NCBI GenBank assembly: GCA_015698045.1
Contig: BLAL01000030.1
Coordinates: 930,001-994,000, forward strand
Reading direction: 5' to 3'
DNA from: Rhizophagus clarus
Taxonomy: Eukaryota; Glomeromycota; Glomeromycetes; Glomerales; Glomeraceae
DNA: 64,000 nucleotides
Each line of letters opens with the position of its first letter. Positions within the stretch are counted from its first letter, which is position 1. Of the stretch, positions 12,454-23,884 are shown piece after piece. Under the pieces are notes generated by a model, which ran no database searches, was not told the origin of the DNA, and was given only the letters and a program-made list of their open reading frames with translations. A program made the position numbers and the translations under genes.

Positions 12454-14560
12454 CAGAACTGATGATTTTTTGCGGTGATAAAAGGTAAATTTTGTGTGTG
12501 ATAAAAAAAATTTTGCGATCTGCGGTGATACTAAATTTTTGTCAATTATGTGTAATTTTGTGGCGTATTTTAATAAAATGTGTGAATTTATATGTAAAAA
12601 AAATTTTTTATTTATAATATTTACAAAATTTGTAAAAATTTAATCAATTAAAATGCAACATATTAAGTTGTTTTAATGATTCCTCAGATAAACTTTGACG
12701 ATTAGAATCTAAAAGTGAATTATATAAAGAAAAACTACGTTCCACTGCACAGCTTGAGATTGGTAACCAAATGTAGTCTAATGTGATGTTAGAAAGAATT
12801 GGTAAACGAACTGACAAATTTTTCCAATAATTATCTAAGTTAGTTTCGTCTAAATTTTCATTAAATTCCAACCCAGTAAGCTCACAATATATTGACCATT
12901 CACATAATAAACTATCAGAAGGATTATCAAGTTCCATAATTGCTGAATAATGACAAATATCCTTTCTTTGAATATCTCCTAAATGAATATATTGTGGGTT
13001 AAAAACTTGACATGCATAAAAAAGTGAGCGTGCAGGATGATTGGGAATGTGAGCTGAAAACTTGTTATATGCTACTTGAAAAGCTTGACAAAATATTGGA
13101 TAAAAATCATCAGGATTAAACAAATGTTGACGAATTATATTTTCAATCTCAGGACCAAAATAAGGTGCAGTAGTATTTGACTCGATAAATGCTGTAAGTT
13201 GCTGTAATCGACCTTCAACAAAAGGAAAGACTGGTTTGTTTTGTTGCTGAAAAAAATCCAAGTCTTATACAAATTCTTTGGCATAGATTGAAATAAAGTA
13301 AATATAAATTGTAATAACACCAACATCTCGTGAATTTTGTAGTGTTGAATGGATAGTTTTTATCATTTCATTTTGTGATTCTTCTTCATACTCGCGCCTA
13401 AAAAAATTAGCCCAGTGTTGAATGTGATCTTTTGCATAAAAAACCATTCAGAACCAACTATTCCATTTAGTTTGATTTGGAAGTGGAATTTTGTGAGGAG
13501 AACCAATGCCATTCATTTTAAGGTGGGTTATATAACGGTTTCTTCGTGCAGGTGATTTGACAAATGCTTCTTTGATTTTAGCTAAAAAGGTCTTTAATAG
13601 TAAAAATTGGGGTAATTCTCTCCAGGTCTCTCTAATTAATTAAAATTAATTATTATAATAATTCACTGATGCTCAATTAATTTGCTTTCAACTAAAATTT
13701 CCTACCCAATAAGATTTAATATATGTGCTGGACATGGTACATGAATTAGCTGAGGCATAACTGGTTTTAAAACTTCGCGAAAACACTTTTTCATATACGC
13801 GGCTGAATCAGTAAGAAATAGACGCGGAATATTAAGAGATATATTGTAGGAATGTAAAATGGGAAGGAGTGTTTGTCCAATAGTTGTGTTATTAACACGT
13901 TTTAAAAAATCAACAGAAACCAGTTTTGTATCTTGACGATAAGTAAAAAGTGTATTGACAACACTACATGCACAATCATCACTAAGCTCATCCATTATGA
14001 TACAAACAGGCTTTGAATTAAAAATTGAAAGAAGGGTTTCTGCATGATTTTTAAAAACAGAAGGTAAGTACAATTGACGTAAAGTTGGGGCTTGAGGAAT
14101 TGCACCTCCTTCTTTAAGATATTTTTTATAGAAAGGAAGGAGGTGATTAATTTTTTCTATTGGAATATTGGCACTTGCAAATGCTTTAATTAATTCTTCT
14201 ATAACTTCTCTTTTAGAATCAGCTGCAAGTAAAGTGGTCTCCAAGGTTTTCTGATTTTTTTTGCTTTGGTTGTCTTCATAGATTTTTTTTTGCGCCAAGT
14301 GCTTTTTTTCTAAACAATGAGAATCTACTGTTGACTTATGTCTCCATTCTACAGTAAGGTCACAATAGTTACAAAATAAAAGACCACTCTCAACATGAAA
14401 AACATCTGGGTGTTCAGTAACTCTTGTATAAACAGTTACAGCATTAGCTTTATTAGTTTTAGTACGTTTACTAAATGTCATTTTTTATAAAAAAAATAGG
14501 ATCAATTATCGAAAAATTTTTTTTTTGTGATTTATATTACGCAAAATATCATCGGCCTTG
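12454..14560 (-). mobile_element. hAT DNA transposon, 2107 bp, perfect 8-bp TSD
   Basis: The identical 8-mer ATCCAGTA flanks both ends (12446-12453 and 14561-14568). The TIRs read CAGAACTGATGATTTTTTGCG and, as reverse complement of the right end, CAAGGCCGATGATATTTTGC. Length, TSD size and TIR style fit hAT. It carries one transposase gene on the minus strand and interrupts an ORF1-like pseudogene whose frame rejoins exactly at the TSD. Confidence 0.93.
12644..14481 (-). pseudogene. hAT transposase with N-terminal zinc finger
   Basis: The start at 14481 opens a 259-codon piece with a C2H2/BED-like finger ('FCNYCDLTVEWRHKS...H'), then the RNase-H-like core: 'IIMDELSDDCACS' with the likely first catalytic Asp, 'LTDSAAYMKKCF' with the likely second, and 'VPCPAHILNLIG', a motif typical of hAT enzymes. 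A stop at about 13702 and frameshifts to 13262 break the middle ('FRREYEEESQNEMIKTI'). The last 205 codons (13261-12644) end in the hAT dimerisation region ('YIWLPISSCAVERSFSLYN', 'LKQLNMLHFN'). The enzyme cuts and pastes the element in the nucleus. Few breaks remain, so inactivation looks fairly recent. Confidence 0.9.
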
Positions 14561-14799
14561 ATCCAGTACCCCTTATCATCCCAATCCAATCACATCACCT
14601 GCTACACCTTTATCCAGAACTCAGAAAAAAGCTATTAAGAAGAAGCTGAAGTAACTCCAACAACAACAGCAAACACTAGAAGACAATCCCTTTATAGTTC
14701 CTAGCAGTCCATCACCTGAGCAGACACCCTCTAGGTCAAAAGTGGTTATATTTAGCAATGTTTCTCCTCAACAATGACTCCTTTGAAGAGTAGTGACAG

Positions 14800-15140
14800 T
14801 AATCTCTTTATATATAAAAATCATCAGAACAGTCTGTTCTAGCATTTTTTTTTTACTTTTACATTTAAAAATGTTAAACTGTAAATTTTGGTGTATTTTT
14901 TGCATTTTTTATATATAAAAATATGTCAATCTCAACATTTTTTTTTTTGACTTTTATATAAAAATGCTGGAACAGTCTGATCCAGCATTTTTTTTTTACT
15001 TTTTATATTTAAAAATGCCAAAACTGACAGTTTCAGTAGTATTTTTTTACATTTTTACATATAAAAATATTAAAATTGTCAGTTTTGGTATTTTTGACTT
15101 TTTATATATATAAATGCCAAAACTGACTTTTTTTTTGCTT
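14800..15140. repeat. Tandem hairpin-forming repeats
   Basis: Repeated blocks of T-rich tract, 'tatataaaaa' and a short palindrome, for example TGCTGGAACAGTCTGATCCA (stem TGCTGGA/TCCAGCA) and the 'ccaaaactgacag'-type palindromes near 15020-15120. Spacing is about 65-100 bp. The array sits where the ORF1-like family member at 57 kb has about 100 codons, so it replaced or displaced coding DNA. Confidence 0.6.
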
Positions 15141-15143
15141 TTT

Positions 15144-15293
15144 TTACCCAAGAAGATTTACAGTAATTACATTTGACATAATTATTTACATTCTACATAA
15201 ATAATTACAAAATATGTAATTATTTACATATTTCAATTTATGAATTACATTTTTGGCCATGTAATTACCAGACCATGTATAGTTTTTGGGTAA
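15144..15293. mobile_element. 150-bp MITE, TTACCC ends
   Basis: Left end TTACCCAAGAAGATTTACAG against reverse-complemented right end TTACCCAAAAACTATACATG; inner arms share 'taattacat'. The centre consists of repeated 'taattatttaca' palindromes. No TSD was resolved. Confidence 0.6.
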
Positions 15294-15799
15294 GATAGTA
15301 TCAATTAGCACTAGGGTGTACAAGAAATATCTTTCAACAATGGTTTGATTGATACCAAATCATGAGTGCTTAAAAGCATATAATGGAGATGAGTGGACTG
15401 TCAGACTAGGAGAAATCCCTGTTAGATAGTTTCCAGTATTATGGAATCTTTCAGAACGCAAACAATGAGAGAAATTCCAAGCAGTTATATCTGATATACC
15501 AATATGATTGAGTCCTTCATTTTCCCAACTGCACTCCCAGCAAGTTTTTAACTGAGAGTGGAATGAAATCTTTCAAGATAATTAAAGAATCCTCAGGGGA
15601 GAGAAAGTTAATCAGGTACTTTGCAACATGAGATTAAGCTTCAAAATGTATTAGTACCCTTCAACTCTAGAATAATATTAGTCTTTTATGGTATTGTTAT
15701 TCCTCTTCCAAGCTTGGATTCAAGAAACGTTTTCCAATTAGAATTGGCAATACTGGCAATACTTTTAGGCATAACAAGCCTGCCCATTATCAAGATACT

Positions 15800-16335
15800 T
15801 AGTGTGTCAATCCGTTTACCATTTATCTGGATAATTATTAGATATCCGTTATCTGCCAGATATCTGTATCTGTTTTTTAAACAGATCAGATAAAAGGATA
15901 TCAGATATCTGCACGGATATCTACAGATTTATCTGATTATTTTCTGTAATCTGGATATCCGCCTAATATCTGATATACGTCACGTGACATAACACAATTT
16001 CCAAAAAAAGGAAATTTTATTCCTGTGAAAAAGCAAGCATAATTACACAAAATTCATCATTTATTCTGACTGGAACTTAGGTTGTAAAATAAATGGATAA
16101 ATACAGATAATTAAGACAAATCTGATTATCTGTCACGGATAAACGGATGATAGATCTATCCAGATTGACACACTAATCGAACAGATATCCAGATATATCT
16201 GATAAATCGATGGATACTCAGATAAATCTGACAGATATCTGGATGAATCCAGATTTTTTTTACAGATAGTCAGATGAGCTAAGCAGATTCAGATTCAGAT
16301 AATGGATGACGGATATCATCCAGATTGATACACTA
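15800..16335. mobile_element. hAT-type MITE with AAGATACT TSD
   Basis: The 8-mer AAGATACT flanks both ends (15792-15799, 16336-16343). Left end TAGTGTGTCAATCCG; reverse complement of right end TAGTGTATCAATCTGG. The body is built from many 'cagatatctggat' and 'acggatatc' variants in both orientations. An internal right-end-like sequence ('cagattgacacacta', ending 16175) suggests a composite of two copies. Confidence 0.8.
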
Positions 16336-16540
16336 AAGATACTAATTCACAATTTACAGGCAACTGAAGGTTCTATAACCAGAATAAGAAGGGTAAATCA
16401 TTAGTAAACTCTAATCTGACCAACAAGAAGAACTTTTGTCATTGGTCTGATCAGTCTAAATGGTCTAATGTGAATCATTTAATAGCAGAACTGAAGGCTT
16501 TTTTGAAACAATTTATGTGATTTTGTTGCCTAGGTTTATC

Positions 16541-17573
16541 GATTTAGCATATAGGAATCTTTTGATTTAGTTACATATTTTGTTTTATTGTTTTATCTTT
16601 CTAGTATATTTCTTTTTTCTTTACATTTCCCTTATTCTCTTAAATCTATGATTAGATTTTCTATTACCCCTTTGAGAATAGGCTAACATAGTGGATCATA
16701 ACTTATTCTTATCAATAATAGCTGTGGCCTATTAGATAAGTTGGCCTAATGGTTATTAATATGTATCTCATTGTCATTGATATCAGGCTAAGCCCAATGA
16801 GGAGGTTAAAGCCCCCTCTATACATCCCCACTCCGTGGGAATCCATATCAGATCTCCTATCCAGTTAGCCTTCCAGCGCCTTTACAGTGCAATTCTAATC
16901 ATACCATAGATAAAACCCTATCCATACCATACCCACCCATCTGTAACCATCTGTAACTATATCTGTAACTAATAAATATACTAAGAATAAAGTAGAACAA
17001 AGAATAAACAAGAAATAAGAGGGAGGTTACAGAGTTACAGATGTTACTGATATTTTGACAAAAAATAATCAGGATGAACTTTCCCAGAAATATTTTTATT
17101 TTTGGGGTATCTTACCTGTAACTTCTGTAACCGGTCACCTCATCTGTAACCACTTTCAGGAACAGACTTAAACGCCTCACCAAGCCTGTTATGATATATG
17201 AAAAATGCCCTAACACCTAATACAAACTCCTATATATACATCATACCCTATCACCTAGTATGATTCCCTATATATACCCCTCATACCAGTCCTCATACCA
17301 GTCCTCAAATTGGTTTTCATACCATCCTCACATCTGTCCTCATACCACTATACCTCCCAATAGCATACAAATATAAAAAATCGTAATTAAACATAGTCAA
17401 TATATAGGTATCAAAAAAAATAAATTAAACAAAACCTGTACTAAAGTATCTAACTAACAATGAGTAACCAAGTAGTAATTTCAAAATTTGGTGAATCTAA
17501 AGAAGCATACAGTATTGATATACTAAAACGGCTAGTTTCAATCAATGCCTATATTTAGAACAGGTTAGATGAT
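16541..17573. other. Non-coding stretch with a small GGTTACAGA foldback
   Basis: No gene seen. A 108-bp foldback lies at 17025-17132 (left GGTTACAGAGTTACAGATG, right as reverse complement GGTTACAGAAGTTACAGGT). Upstream are loose repeats of 'atctgtaac' (16940-16970), and downstream repeats of 'cctcataccagt' (17275-17340). This could be the remnant of an LTR or 3' region of the neighbouring gag/integrase element; that is a guess. Confidence 0.4.
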
Positions 17574-18150
17574 CTATATTTTTTGTCCAACTAAATATTC
17601 AACTATCTCTTTTAATGGTTTTTTAAATCCAAACTCTTTTACACGCTTTGCATTATCTAGTGATAATCCAATAATGAAGTTTATTTTAATGTTTAAATCA
17701 TCCAAATCCTTATTTTGGGCTATAGCATACATTTTTATTGACTCAAAATATTCACTTACAGAGCTATCACCTTGTGTAGGAACTGGTATTTCTATTTCTT
17801 GGTCACTTTGTAATCTCAAAGTACTTGGAGGAGTTGATTGATCTACCAGTCTTCCCATTGTTATGTTTATTGCTAATAAATCATGTCATATTTTCAATTA
17901 ACCCTCTTTTGTTGCATCCCTTAAATACCTCTTAATATAAGCCTGAACATTTTCGTTAGCATCCAAAATCTTAAGACCAAGTTCCTTAGCCTTCTTATTC
18001 TTAGCGGTCTTCTTTCTCTTTTTCTTAGCATCCAGAATTTCTCTTTTGCCATGTGTTTTAACCTCCCAATTTTCACCTGTAAGAGTATTTTTGTGCATCC
18101 CACAAATAATACAATCACCATGAATTCGATATCAACCTTTATCAAATCTT
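17574..18150 (-). pseudogene. Gag-like retroelement fragment
   Basis: Two minus-strand pieces. 18150-17898 has 'CIICGMHKNTLTGENWEV' and then a strongly basic Lys/Arg stretch ('AKKKRKKTAKNKKAKELG'). 17858-17574 has 'IPVPTQGDSSVSEYFESIK', 'KINFIIGLSLDNAKRV' and 'KKPLKEIVEYLVG', which resembles the gag region of Ty3-like retroelements. A stop at about 17898 separates them. The fragment points away from the integrase on the opposite strand, so it is either a separate element or an inverted piece. Confidence in 'gag' is moderate. Confidence 0.5.
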
Positions 18151-18159
18151 TAATTTTAA

Positions 18160-19247
18160 GCAATATGACTCCTTTAGAGAAGTATTACAAATTTTATAAC
18201 CCATCAGGGGTACCAGCATGTCTTCTTAAAGATCAAGAGCATTATAACATCCATTTAAAACCTCTAAAGAAAAAAGATCTGAACATCCAAAAGTAATCAT
18301 CTGAAAAGAAAATGCTACTAGCAGTCTGATTTAGGAGAAATGCCTATAGATCCTAAGGGATACTATTATTTTCTCATAGTAGTAGAAATATCCAGAAGAC
18401 GAGTAGATGCTGAGCCTATCAAAAATAAGTCTACTAATAATGTAATAAAAGCATTTATTAAAATATATGGACGTGGTTGTATTCAACCTCCTACTCATAG
18501 ACTAGAAACAAACACTGGTTCAGAGTTTACCAATTCACAAATACGTGATTTTTTCTTAGTTATGATAAGATTTGGTGAACCTGGACATCATAGACAGCAG
18601 TCATATGCAGAGCAGGCTATTCAGGCTATACAAGAACCACTTCTCAAAAAGATGACAGTACAGGAATTAAAAACTGGTGAAACATCAGTAAAATGGTTTG
18701 AAGACTTCCATGAAATAGTAAGATTAGTAGATAAACAGTGGCAAAGAGATCCACCTAAAATTCCAGAAGGTCCACCTAAAATTGATAAAAATAAAGAATT
18801 ACTGCTAGAGAGAACACAAGTTTGAACCAAACTTCTTGAACCTATATCAGTACTTGGAAAAAAATTACATGGTAAGTTCAGAATAGGGGATATTAAATGG
18901 GATCCAAAAGTCCGTACAATTAAAAAACTTATCCTTTCTCATGAACAACTACCTACATATTTGTTCAATGGACCACATGGCAGGTTAGGAGTATCTAGAT
19001 GTGCATATACTAGAAAAGAACTGCAAGTCATTCCAGCCAATGAAAAGCCTCTACCTGATTTGGTCATAAGGGGACAACCAGAAAGATATGTACCTGAAAG
19101 GATTCTTAAGCATCGTACTAGAAAGGGTCTACTCCAATACTTAGTCAAATGGAGCACTATCCGGAAGATAAATCTACATGGGAGCCAGCTGACAGATTAC
19201 AAGAAGATGTTCCTAATCTAGTACATATTTATAATAATACAAAATAG
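18160..19247 (+). pseudogene. Retroelement integrase with C-terminal chromodomain
   Basis: The order is 'TPLEKYYKFYNPSGVPAC', a stop near 18294, then 'MPIDPKGYYYFLIVVEISRR' and 'DAEPIKNKS', the start of an RNase-H-like integrase core with Glu where the first Asp is expected. 'LETNTGSEFTN' corresponds to the usual DNGSEF box but lacks its Asp. Then 'QAIQEPLLKKMTVQEL' and 'KIPEGPPKI', a stop near 18823, an SH3-like stretch, 'HGRLGVSRCAYTRKELQVI', and a chromodomain: 'YVPERILKHRTRKGLLQYL', with its aromatic/acidic end 'STWEPADRLQEDV' shifted into another frame near 19165. The chromodomain would have guided integration to histone-marked chromatin. Missing catalytic acids plus stops mean it is dead. 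Confidence 0.85.
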
Positions 19248-20922
19248 ATTATATTTTTTTTGAAATATCCCCAAAATTGTAATTAAAGATAGAGGTATAA
19301 TAAATATTTTTTTGTTCAATTAATTTGTTCATCTCTATCAGTCTTGTAAATACTTTATTTAACATATTTTTTTTCAGCTCTTAGTTTGTTAAAATTTTGC
19401 AAGTGTGCACAAAATATGCAGGAATTTTTCAGCCAACGTATCCAAGAAAATTCCATGTGATAGGTATTGCAAAAATTAACATAAAGGTTTTTACATATCC
19501 GCTGTAAAGCTTGAGAATCCTTCGCCAGTAATTATTCTGATAGGGCAGTGTCCAAGGTCACTTGGGAACTTTATCATGCCAGCTCTCTCTTGCATAATAT
19601 TGAGCTTTTCATTATTTAATATACTTTCACCTATTCAGAGTTTTGTTACAATCCATTTCACAACACTAAGAAAAAGGTAATGCATAAGATCAACCACGAA
19701 AAGTAAACAGAATTAAAATAAAGCAAGCAGTATATCTCTGACTAGCGAACATGATGTTTAGAGACATGGGCTTTTTGTGCTTCTTCAGTTGTACATTATT
19801 TCCACTCACTTGCTTTTTCTCTTATTTCATTAATATCTTGCTCAACAAACCAGTTGTTTAAATCTGCAAACCCCCTAAAATTTGGTTAATTGTTTATAAT
19901 ATTTGCCAATTTGTAACATGGTAGCATGCAATACGAGTTGAGATGAATTCATATAATTTCTGAGATGCAGAGATGTCACTAGAATAGCCAATAATTGCAC
20001 CACAGACAAATCAATTATTGTTGTGTTCATTTGTTTTTATAAAATAGCTATTTTACAAATAATTTAACTGGTTAACAATCGGATACAAATAATTGTTAAT
20101 TTCATATTGGCTTGGTTCTTTCAGACTAGGTATTACTGTTAATGTGAGAATATTGTGGGACTTGAAGCATTTATTATATGGCAAATTACAAAAAATGGCA
20201 TAAATCACACTAACAGAATATTGTGAATTTACGAATAGCTGAACTAATCCATATTTGGTTTTTTTTTTGTGTTGAAAACGCACTAGTATTTATTAGAAAA
20301 GGGAGGATACAAAATATCACATTTATTCAGCATAGTGGACATCCTTATATCACCTTGTCAATCATTACCGATCATATAGTAAATTAGGTGATATCAGACT
20401 TTAAAGCTTCGGCCAAAGCCACAGAAATTTGGCCAAAGCTTGAAACTTTTATGAGCTATAGATCAATGGCTTTAAAATTAATGACCAAAGTAACACAGTG
20501 AAATTTTAAGTAACACAAAAGTTATGGTTAAAATTGTACTTGCAATTATACTTCTATAATTAAAATATCATATCTCAACCAATTTTGCGTAATATTTATG
20601 AAATTACTATCAAAATGTTCATCTTGATGAGACGAATTCAACAAGCTATAAAACATTAAATTTTGATCACTGGATGATGTAATATCATTAAATTACTTTT
20701 ATTTTTCAATTAATATAAATTCAGCCCATTTTCGGCCAGGTTTTAGTTAATTTTTGGATTTGAAAATATTAATTTTCGGCCTTTTGTATGAATTTTAACA
20801 ACAAATAAATTAAATAGTAATTAAATTTATTATTAATTATTTTCAGAATTTTTTTATAAATAGTTTAAAATTTGTAAGAAAACTTTATTTTTGAAAAATA
20901 ATCCATTTAAAATTAAATTAAA

Positions 20923-23884
20923 AATGGAAAAGAAAACCCATTAAATTCCTGTAATTTTTATTCTACTGATTGCAAAGCAAGAATTAGAACAATTGCTAGA
21001 AACACAGATATTCTAGCAACAAAAAAAGAAATTATTTCAGTTGGCATGAAATTATGCCAAACTCATTATGACAAATTTATTATTAATGAAACTCATAATC
21101 TTAAACATAATAAACCTTGCTCTCATCCAAAACATGATATATATACAGCACAATCAAAAAATGCAAATAAAAAATCAAAAAAGCTTAATCTTGTAAAAGT
21201 TCCCAAAAGATAAATTGAAGTATTATGATTAGATGAATTTGCAGAAATTTGTAGTATGTGTAAAAAAAAAACTGATAAAGATCCTGAATATTTACAAACT
21301 GAAGAATATAAAGCACCATTTCCAAAAAAAACCCAAATTAATAATAATATTTTGCAAGTTGGTAATTATTCCTATATATTAAGAAATGATGTTTTTTATA
21401 GTGGAAAAGAATTAAAGCAACTTGAATTGGATTTTCAAGAAATTTTAGAGCATATAACAATTCCAAATGAAGTTAGTTTAAGTAATAAAATAATAAAAAT
21501 GTCCAATGTTCTTTATAATCATCAACATAAATTAAATCAAAAGCCTATTTATAATCCAACAACTTTTAAAACAATGTTAGAAGCAGCTGATGAAGATTTA
21601 ATTTGATTTTTTGATGAATTATATATTGGAACTAATCCTCATACCAAATCTAATAAAACAAATGAAAATAACAGAAAAAAATTAGTTTCTTTATGTTATT
21701 TTTTGGCCAGTATTAATAATAAATATATTAATAGTATTAAAGCTGATATTGGATCATATTTGCAAACTTCTGGTGCATCACCATCATCTATTGATACATT
21801 AGCAAATATAGGATTTTCAATAACAAGAAAAACAGTAAATCGCCAAAAAAATCTTATTTTAAATGAACATCAGCAAACTGTTAATGATTATTGCTTGCAA
21901 AATATAGAAAAAATGTTTGTTTTAAATATTGATGATTATCATAATATTCGCTGTCGTAATATGCCATCATTATTAGAAACATATAATCAGGGTTGGGAAG
22001 TGTACTGTACTAAGGTTTTTTAGTACAGTACATTTTTTTAGAACTTTTTTCAAATTAGATTTATGCAATTATCTTGGCATTTAATAGTCCAATTTGAACA
22101 AACTTTTTTTTATTTTGTAAAGCTCAATAAGATCTATAAAACAAAAAAAAATTCTTATAAATTGGATTACTAAATATCAAAAGACTCATTAAAAATTTTT
22201 GGTTATATTATATATAATAATATAAAATAGTACAAATTAGTACAGTGTACTAACTGTACTGTACTGTACTGTACTAAAATTTTGCTTAGTACACTGTATT
22301 TTCCCAACCCTGCACATAACATATTTCATTTTATTACAATTTTATTAAATTCCAATTCTAATATTACAACAATACCATATTGTTCAAATAATATTTTAAT
22401 ACATAATCCTAAAGGAATTGATTCTAAATTGATTATAAAAAATTTTGATTTTAGTTGAAGATTCTTATGAAAATAGAGTTGAAAATCTTAATGTTTATGA
22501 TTATGATGGACGTATTCAAAATTATCAAGAATTAAGATCATTAAATAATAGCAAATTAGTAGATTTTATTTAATTCCAATAGTTGCTGATTGGCCAGGAC
22601 AAATAAATATAAGAAGAGCTATAACATTAAGAATTAATAAAGAAGAAGCATCTGGTATTACAAAACAAATATTAAGTTTAATTCCTATAATTTTCCACTT
22701 CATATCTCATTAAATAGCAGAGAAACATTATTTCAAACCTATTATTTTTTTTTTTGAAAAATTATATCATAATTTATTTGGAGAAAGAAAAATATTATCT
22801 CAAAAACCAAAACAAACTGTAATTAATCTTATTTTAGATTTAACATTTAATGGTTAAAAAAAGATTAGGAATGTTATTATACATCATTTTGGAAATTCTA
22901 AAGATGCAGAATATAGAATGATGATTGATTTATTAGATAATTTTATACCACTTAGTACTTTAGATATATATGCAACACTTTTTAGAAGTGGATATTTTAA
23001 AGGATATTTGGAAGGCGTTGCAAGAATTTGGGTATTATTTTAAAGATTAAGACGACATAATTATAATAAAGCACCACTTATGTTTTTAAGTGATGTGTTT
23101 TATTGGAAATTAAATAATCACCCAATAGCTAATACTTTAGAAAATTATTTGCCAATTTTTAATGATTATTTTGTGGAAAATTTTCACAGTTCTATTAGAA
23201 GTCAAACTGCTGAATCAAATACAGTATTACAAATTATTCAAAAAGCCAAGGTTATGTATATTGAAAGAAATAGCAATCTTTCTTTTAAAGAAGCTTTTGT
23301 CAATTCAAGAAATCCAGTTATTTCTCAAGTTAAATTAAATTATTTAAAGAAAAAAGTTTCCTTATTTTTATTTTCTCTTTTTGAAGAAATTTTACATAAT
23401 TTAAGAAATACAAATCAAATTAATAATAACAAATATCCAAGTTTTGTACTTCCAACTTTTAAAATTAATATTGATGTAAAAACACTTCCATTGGCTTGGA
23501 ATACAAAAAGCAAACCTTCTGATGAAAAATTTTGTGATGCAGAAAATTGTTTACTGTCTGATAATGTAAATTTGTCTAATAATATTATTTTAATTTGTGG
23601 ACATGGGTTTCATAGAGAATGTTTAACTTCATATAATGGCAATTGTATTCATTGTTTTAGTTATTTATCATTAGAAATTAAAAAAAAATATTGATAGTTT
23701 AACAGAAAGATTAAACATACCACTAAAAAATAATGAAAAACCTTTAGTTGAAGAAGATACAAATAATGATACAAATGATAATACTGATGAAAATATACAA
23801 GATATTATTGAAAATTTAGAACAAAATATTGATAATCAATTTGAAATTTTGTATCAAAAATGGACAAATTATGATAGCTTATAA
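20923..23884 (+). pseudogene. Transposon-borne protein with C-terminal RING-like zinc finger
   Basis: Broken frame of roughly 850-900 codons. N-terminal Cys/His cluster: 'CNFYSTDCKARIR', 'GMKLCQTHYDKF', 'CSHPKHDIY'. Next 'CSMCKKKTDKDPEYLQTEEY' and 'FFDELYIGTNPHTKS'. Central block: 'DIGSYLQTSGASPSSIDTLA' and 'FVLNIDDYHNIRCRN', with an acidic pair that could be catalytic. After a 325-bp hAT MITE: 'SYENRVENLNVYDYDG', 'HHFGNSKDAEYRMMIDLLD', 'LFRSGYFKGYLEGVARI', 'NDYFVENFHSSIRSQ'. C-terminus: RING-like C-x4-C, 'ICGHGFHREC', 'CIHC', then an acidic Asn/Asp tail ending 'KWTNYDSL'. Stops at 21211, 21604, 22571 and 23041 and a frameshift near 23690 disable it. The family resembles abundant uncharacterised proteins I recall from Rhizophagus. 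Since it is the only gene between the TIRs, it is probably the transposase. Confidence 0.7.
21988..22312. mobile_element. 325-bp hAT MITE
   Basis: Left end CAGGGTTGGGAAGTGTACTG and reverse-complemented right end CAGGGTTGGGAAAATACAGT are classic hAT ends. Flanks catataat/cacataac (21980-21987, 22313-22320) match at 6 of 8 positions, a decayed TSD. It contains a short 'tgtac' microsatellite (22243-22275) and splits the RING-finger protein gene. Confidence 0.85.

Larger units (their letters stand above)
12138..16540 (+). pseudogene. ORF1-like protein pseudogene split by several insertions
   Basis: Fragments in order: 12138-12453 ('MDGDLLKTFLDMNRDVI', in-frame TAA at 12345, then 'SDTNSKVSS'); after the hAT insertion, 14569-14777 ('TPLSRTQKKAIKKKLK', Gln-rich stretch, 'NPFIVPSSPSPEQTPSRS'); 15294-15795 ('STRVYKKYLSTMV', 'LIPNHECLKAYN'); and 16344-16540 ('KKGKSLVNSNLTNKKNF'). 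The degenerate minus-strand frame at 56300-57960 has the same order ('TKNQKKKLKKKTK', 'NTQVQKKYLTARV', 'LIPNHN'). These look like copies of one retroelement or gene family. Function not recognised; a LINE ORF1 is the best guess from context. Confidence 0.55.
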
